Shown here: positions 7,168 through 11,039 of the stretch, in pieces
Position numbering within the stretch: the first letter of the stretch is position 1
How the letters are laid out: every line of letters begins with the position of its first letter
Source: JAUQQI01 sp042408785
GTDB lineage: Bacteria; Chloroflexota; Dehalococcoidia; JAUQQI01
Direction: 5' to 3'
Assembly (NCBI GenBank): GCA_042408785.1
Contig: JBHOQU010000070.1
Span: 1 to 11,039, forward strand
Length of the DNA stretch: 11,039 nt
The notes under the pieces: generated by a model
What the model was told of the DNA's origin: nothing
Databases searched by the model: none
What the model saw: only the letters and a program-made list of their open reading frames with translations
Made by a program: the position numbers and the translations under genes

Positions 7168-8556
7168 ATGGGCGCAACCGCGGAGCTGGCCGAATTCGTG
7201 GCCGAAACCGATTTTGACCGGCTGCCCGCCGACCTCATCGGGCGGGCCAAAGTTTACATCCTGGACAACCTGGCCGCCGGCTTCATCGGGTCGGTCCAGC
7301 CGTGGTCTCTTCTGGTCGCGGGGCTGGTCCGGGAGCTGGGCGGGGCCGAGGTCTGCTCGGTTTTCAACCAGCCCTGGCGGACTGATCCTTCCCGGGCGAC
7401 CCTGGTCAACGGGGTGATGATGGGCGCCTTCGAGGCGGAGCATGTGGGCCACGTTGCCCACCCCAGCGCCACCGTCTTCCCGGCGGCCCTGGCCGCGGGG
7501 GAGCAGCTTCACGCCGACGGCCGGTCCTTTCTGACGGCGATGCTCCTGGGCTACGAGGTGGTCTGCCGGGTTGGGGAGGCCCAGACGGCGGCCACGGAGC
7601 GGGAGCGGGGCTTCCACAACCCGGGGGTTAACGGGGCCTTTGGGGCCGCCGCGGCGGTGGGTAAGCTCCTGGGGCTGGAGGCCGGGCGGCTGGCCTGGGC
7701 CCTGGGCATTGCCGGGTCGCACGCCTGCGGCCTGGCCGAATTTGCCTGGGAGGGGGCCATGACCAAGCGGATGCATCCGGGCCGGGCGGCCCAGCTCGGC
7801 CTGGAATCGGCCTTCCTGGCGGCCCGGGGCTTCACCGGCCCCAGCACCGTCCTGGAGGGCAGGTACGGCTACCTTAACGCCTATTCCCCCAGCCCCCGAC
7901 CCGAAAGGCTTACCGCCGGCCTGGGCCGGGATTGGCTGGCGGCCGACCTGATCATCAAAGCTTACCCGTGCCACATGCTGAGCCAGGGACTGGTCCACGC
8001 CATCGCGGAGTTCAGGGCCCGAACGGCCATGGACCTCGGGGAGGTGCGCCGGGTGGTGGTCGCCGGCCCCTTCCACGCCGGGCTGGAAAGACACCTGGAC
8101 CCCCGGCCCCGAACGGTCCTCGGGGCCCAGTACAGCATTCCCTTCACCGTGGCGACGGCCCTCTGCCGCGACCTCTCGGACCCCTTCGTCTTTAACGAAA
8201 GCCTCCTTTCGGACCCGGTGGTCGCAGACCTGGCCCGGCGGGTTGAGGTCAGGCCGGACCCGGACACCGGTTACGGTTGGGCCCCCCATCACGGGCACCG
8301 GGTCGTCATCGAAACGGTGAACGGCCGGCACGAGATTTGGGCGGCCGGTTTTCCCGGCGGGCCGGGCCAGCCCCTGGATTTTGCCGGGGCCGCCGAAAAG
8401 CTCTACCGCTACGCCGGCCCCGTTATCGGCCGGCCGGCCTGCCAGGAGCTGGTACAGCTGGTGGAACGGCTTGAGGACCTTCCCGATGTGGCCCGGCTGG
8501 CCGGGGCCCTGGGCCGCGCCCCGGAGAACGCTCCCAAGGAGGGCTCCGTCCGATGA
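7168..8556 (+). CDS. MmgE/PrpD family protein, first copy
   Basis: Encodes 462 aa, typical for the family, which includes 2-methylcitrate dehydratase, cis-aconitate decarboxylase and iminodisuccinate epimerase. All of these are cytoplasmic enzymes acting on small di- or tricarboxylates. The ATG at 7168 is preferred over the in-frame GTG at 7162 because GGGGGTG lies at a workable distance from the ATG. Landmarks are AELAEFVAETDFDRLP, ATLVNGVMMGAFEAEHVGH, HPSATVFPAALA (98-109), KRMHPGRAAQLGL (200-212) with GFTGPSTVLEG, and KAYPCH (264-269). K200, H203, K264 and H269 match conserved family positions. From memory of human ACOD1, the catalytic Asp and Thr before the HPS motif appear as E89 and V93 here. 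This argues against plain cis-aconitate decarboxylation. It follows the permeases by 22 bp and overlaps the next gene by 4 bp. Confidence 0.93.
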   Translation: MGATAELAEFVAETDFDRLPADLIGRAKVYILDNLAAGFIGSVQPWSLLVAGLVRELGGAEVCSVFNQPWRTDPSRATLVNGVMMGAFEAEHVGHVAHPSATVFPAALAAGEQLHADGRSFLTAMLLGYEVVCRVGEAQTAATERERGFHNPGVNGAFGAAAAVGKLLGLEAGRLAWALGIAGSHACGLAEFAWEGAMTKRMHPGRAAQLGLESAFLAARGFTGPSTVLEGRYGYLNAYSPSPRPERLTAGLGRDWLAADLIIKAYPCHMLSQGLVHAIAEFRARTAMDLGEVRRVVVAGPFHAGLERHLDPRPRTVLGAQYSIPFTVATALCRDLSDPFVFNESLLSDPVVADLARRVEVRPDPDTGYGWAPHHGHRVVIETVNGRHEIWAAGFPGGPGQPLDFAGAAEKLYRYAGPVIGRPACQELVQLVERLEDLPDVARLAGALGRAPENAPKEGSVR

Positions 8557-9932
8557 CCCACCACCATACTGCCCAGCTTGCGGAGTTCGTCGCCGACCTT
8601 AAATTTGAGGCGCTGCCCCCCGCCGTTGTGGACCATGCCAGGCTCCTGGCCCTCGATACCTTCGGCTGCGGTCTGCTGGGCAGCCGGACGCCCTGGAGCC
8701 GCATCCTGCTGGATACCCTGCGGGAGGTGGAGGGTCCTGGGGACGCCCTGGTCTGGGGGACGGACGTCCGGCTCTCGGCGCCCAGCGCGGCCCTGGTCAA
8801 CGGGACGGCGGTCCACGGCTTCGAGGTGGACGACGTCGGCCCGGGCGGTCACAACGGGTCGGTGGTCCTCACGTCGGCCCTGGCCCTGGCCGACCATTTC
8901 GGGGGCGTCTCGGGGAAGGACCTCATCACGGCTATGGTGGCCGGGATCGAGGTCGCGGCCCGGGTCCAGGAGTGCGTCGGCCGCACGCCCCAGGTTCGGT
9001 TCGGGTTTCACGGGCCGGGCCTACTGGGAACCTTCGGGGCGGCGGCCGCGGCCGCCAGGACCCTGGGCCTCAACCGGGAGCAGGTGGTCCACGCCCTGGG
9101 TCACGCCGGCCAGCAGGCCGCCGGACTCATGGCCGTCCAGCACGGGGGCATGGGCAAGCGGCTGCTGGCCGGGAAGGCAGCCCACAGCGGGGTGCTGGCC
9201 GCCCTATTGGCCGCCCGGGGCTTTACCAACGTCCCCAACATTTTTGAGTGCGAGTACGGGGGCTTCTGCTCGGCTTTTTCCGGGGGCCAGGCCACTTACG
9301 ACCTGAGCAAGCTCGTCAGGGGCTTAGGCGAGGAGTGGTTCACGCCCCGGGTGCTCTTTAAGATGTGGGCCTGCCGGGTGCCCATCCACCCGCCCCTGGA
9401 GGCCCTGCGAGCCCTCCGGCGGGAGCACCCGCTGCCCCCGGAAGAGGTGGCCGAGGTCACCGTCTGGCTGGACGAGGGCGCAGTCAAGGCCGTCGGCTTT
9501 CCCTGGACGCCCACCACGGTGACCTCGGCCCAGCTCAACCTGGCCTACTGCTGCGCCGTCTTTCTGCTGGAAGACGACGTTTTCATCGACCAGTTTCGGG
9601 AGGAAAAGCTGGCCGACCCCCGGGTCCTTGACCTGGCGGCCAGGGTTAAGGCCGTCCACGACCCGGCCCTGGAGGGCGGGCCCGGCCTGGGCCGGCGGGC
9701 CCGGGTTCAGGTCCGGCTCCGGGACGGGACCGTCCTGACCGCCCTGGGGGAGGTCCGGGGCGGCCCGGAAAACCCGATAACCCGGGCCGATGTGGAGGCC
9801 AAGTTTCGCAAATTCACCCGGGGGGTCCTTTCCCCGGCGGCCCAGGACCGGTTTATCGAGACCTGCGACCGGCTGGAAACCCTGGCCGACACCGCTGAGC
9901 TTGCCGACCTGCTGGGGTCGGGGGCAGCTTAA
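8553..9932 (+). CDS. MmgE/PrpD family protein, second, divergent copy
   Basis: Encodes 459 aa, full length for the family. The ATG at 8553 overlaps the preceding stop (ATGA), and a strong AAGGAGGG (8536-8543) lies 9 bp upstream. The N-terminus parallels copy one: AQLAEFVADLKFEALP, then SAALVNGTAVHGFEVDDVG. Its active-site region departs from the family pattern. The usual HPS/HPG reads HNGS (H100), and the KRMHPG motif reads KRLLAG, keeping K202 but losing the His (L205). The later K-x4-H reads KMWACR (K270, R275), although H279 in IHPPLEAL remains. Other family features are GFHGPGLLGTFGAAAAAARTLGL and AALLAARGFTNVPNIFE. The reaction is unknown; it could be a hydratase, dehydratase or isomerase, or a heteromeric partner of copy one. 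It stands 27 bp before the flavoprotein gene, in the same operon. Confidence 0.93.
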   Translation: MTHHHTAQLAEFVADLKFEALPPAVVDHARLLALDTFGCGLLGSRTPWSRILLDTLREVEGPGDALVWGTDVRLSAPSAALVNGTAVHGFEVDDVGPGGHNGSVVLTSALALADHFGGVSGKDLITAMVAGIEVAARVQECVGRTPQVRFGFHGPGLLGTFGAAAAAARTLGLNREQVVHALGHAGQQAAGLMAVQHGGMGKRLLAGKAAHSGVLAALLAARGFTNVPNIFECEYGGFCSAFSGGQATYDLSKLVRGLGEEWFTPRVLFKMWACRVPIHPPLEALRALRREHPLPPEEVAEVTVWLDEGAVKAVGFPWTPTTVTSAQLNLAYCCAVFLLEDDVFIDQFREEKLADPRVLDLAARVKAVHDPALEGGPGLGRRARVQVRLRDGTVLTALGEVRGGPENPITRADVEAKFRKFTRGVLSPAAQDRFIETCDRLETLADTAELADLLGSGAA

Positions 9933-9959
9933 AAACCTGGCAAGGAGGCAATAAAACGA

Positions 9960-11039
9960 ATGGCCGAGCAGGAAATTTACTACGACGTGGTGATAGTTGG
10001 GGCCGGCAACGCCGCCCTTTCGGCGGCCATGGCCGCCCTGGAGCAGGGGGCCAGGGTCGGGGTCTTAGAAAAGGCCCCGAAAACCGAGCGGGGCGGCAAC
10101 AGCACCCTGACCGGCCACATGCGCTTTGCCTACAACAGCGTCGAGGACCTTATTGCCCTCATCGACGACCCGTCCGAGCACGACATCCGGATGATGGCCG
10201 ACCTTCTGCCCCGCCGGACCGAGGCCGACCTCTGGGATGAGATCATGCACGTGACCGAGGGCCAGGCCGACCCAGAACTTTTAGAAATCCACGTCCGGGA
10301 GTCCTACCGGACCGTCCGCTGGCTCCGGGAAAAGGGCCACAGCTGGGTCCCTAGCTACGCCAACCCCACCACCGGCAACATCGTCTCCATGAACGGGGGC
10401 GGCTACGGCCTTCAGCAGCGCAACTTTGCCTACCTGGAGCGGCACGGGGTTCCCATCCACTATGAGACGGCCGCAACGGAGCTTATCGTGGATAACCGGG
10501 GCCGGGTGGTGGGGGTCCGGGCCCTTTCGCCCGAGGGCTTTTTGACCTTCCGGGCCAGAGCCGTGGTTTTGGCCTGCGGCGGCTTTGAGGGCAACCCCGA
10601 GATGCGGGCCAGGTACTTGGGTGCCCGCTGGGATACCGTCAAGATGCGGGGCGTTCCCTATAACACCGGTGATGGGCTTAAGATGGCCTTAGAGATTGGG
10701 GCCATGCCCTACGGAAGCTGGTCCAGCTGTCATGCCTCGCCCCAGGACTACAACCGGCCGCCGTTTACCCTCCCGTCGGCCATGACCATCGGGGGCAATG
10801 AGTGGAACCGGTACGCCTACCCGTTCAGCATCATGGTCAACTTGGAGGGCCGCCGCTTCGTCGACGAGGCCGATGCCATTCGGGCCTTAACCTATGCCAA
10901 GATGGGGCGGGCGATTCTGGCCCAGCCCGGGGGCATCGCCTTCCAGATTTTCGATGCCAAGGTGCGGCGGCGGGGCCTGCTGCCCCCAACCTATGACAAG
11001 GCCACCGGGGAGCGTGCCGAAACCTTAGAGGGGCTGGCC
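9960..11039 (+). CDS. FAD-dependent dehydrogenase, TcuA (tricarballylate dehydrogenase)-like, 3' end cut off
   Basis: Partial gene: 360 codons are visible and the frame is open to the right edge. The ATG at 9960 has AAGGAGG (9942-9948) 11 bp upstream, with no better start between. The protein belongs to the fumarate reductase/succinate dehydrogenase flavoprotein superfamily. The FAD site is DVVIVGAGNAALSAAMAALEQ (about 9-29) with E37 for the ribose. ERGGNSTLTGHMRFAYNSVEDL (43-64) is close to the TcuA pattern. VTEGQADPELLEI, SYRTVRWLREKG, VVLACGGFEGN (202-212), NTGDGLKMALEIGA (235-248) and EGRRFVDEA (296-304) follow the family order. TcuA oxidises tricarballylate to cis-aconitate and passes electrons to the membrane protein TcuB. 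Adjacent MmgE/PrpD genes make polycarboxylate chemistry plausible. Related enzymes (fumarate reductase, ketosteroid or urocanate dehydrogenases) are alternatives, so the substrate is tentative. Confidence 0.85.
   Translation, partial: MAEQEIYYDVVIVGAGNAALSAAMAALEQGARVGVLEKAPKTERGGNSTLTGHMRFAYNSVEDLIALIDDPSEHDIRMMADLLPRRTEADLWDEIMHVTEGQADPELLEIHVRESYRTVRWLREKGHSWVPSYANPTTGNIVSMNGGGYGLQQRNFAYLERHGVPIHYETAATELIVDNRGRVVGVRALSPEGFLTFRARAVVLACGGFEGNPEMRARYLGARWDTVKMRGVPYNTGDGLKMALEIGAMPYGSWSSCHASPQDYNRPPFTLPSAMTIGGNEWNRYAYPFSIMVNLEGRRFVDEADAIRALTYAKMGRAILAQPGGIAFQIFDAKVRRRGLLPPTYDKATGERAETLEGLA

Noticed and set aside
7162..7170. GTG start at 7162 for the first MmgE/PrpD gene
   Set aside because: The purine-rich ribosome-binding stretch would overlap or touch the GTG. 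The ATG two codons later has proper spacing, so the difference is only two residues.
7087..8331. 414-residue minus-strand open frame
   Set aside because: It is antisense to the first MmgE/PrpD gene, with no domain signature and a shadow-like Gly/Pro/His-rich composition.

Overview
The window is GC-rich, tightly packed bacterial DNA. It holds nine protein-coding genes in two divergent operons, and one regulatory region of about 166 bp (3400-3565) lies between them. I see no rRNA, tRNA, CRISPR array or mobile element. The organism cannot be named from this sequence. Strong CCC/GGG/CGG codon preference and two solute-binding proteins with twin-arginine, lipoprotein-like leaders would fit a GC-rich Chloroflexota, Bacillota or similar soil or thermal lineage; that placement is inference only.

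Leftward operon (minus strand, read from 3399 down to 1): an IclR-family regulator, a family-5 (peptide/nickel type) ABC solute-binding protein, and the first 318 codons of a thiolase-like protein cut by the left edge. Gaps are 19 and 26 bp, so the three genes are probably co-transcribed. The thiolase-like protein has no cysteine at the usual nucleophile position and resembles the SCP-x/Ltp2 type.

Rightward operon (plus strand, 3566 to the right edge): a second, different family-5 solute-binding protein, DppB-type and DppC-type permeases (8-bp overlap), two tandem MmgE/PrpD-family proteins (4-bp ATGA overlap), and the first 360 codons of an FAD enzyme resembling tricarballylate dehydrogenase TcuA, cut by the right edge. 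No ABC ATPase gene is present.

Together this reads as an uptake-and-catabolism locus for a small organic acid or related compound. Two alternative binding proteins would feed one permease pair. A flavin dehydrogenase and two MmgE/PrpD enzymes would oxidise and then hydrate, dehydrate, isomerise or decarboxylate the substrate, and a thiolase-like lyase would act on a CoA-linked or carbon-chain intermediate. The IclR protein is the likely local switch. The intergenic region carries a perfect 19-bp palindrome (3465-3483) that is the best operator candidate. The substrate is not determined by the sequence. A polycarboxylate (tricarballylate/aconitate-like) is my leading hypothesis, but both MmgE/PrpD proteins differ from cis-aconitate decarboxylase at positions thought to be catalytic.
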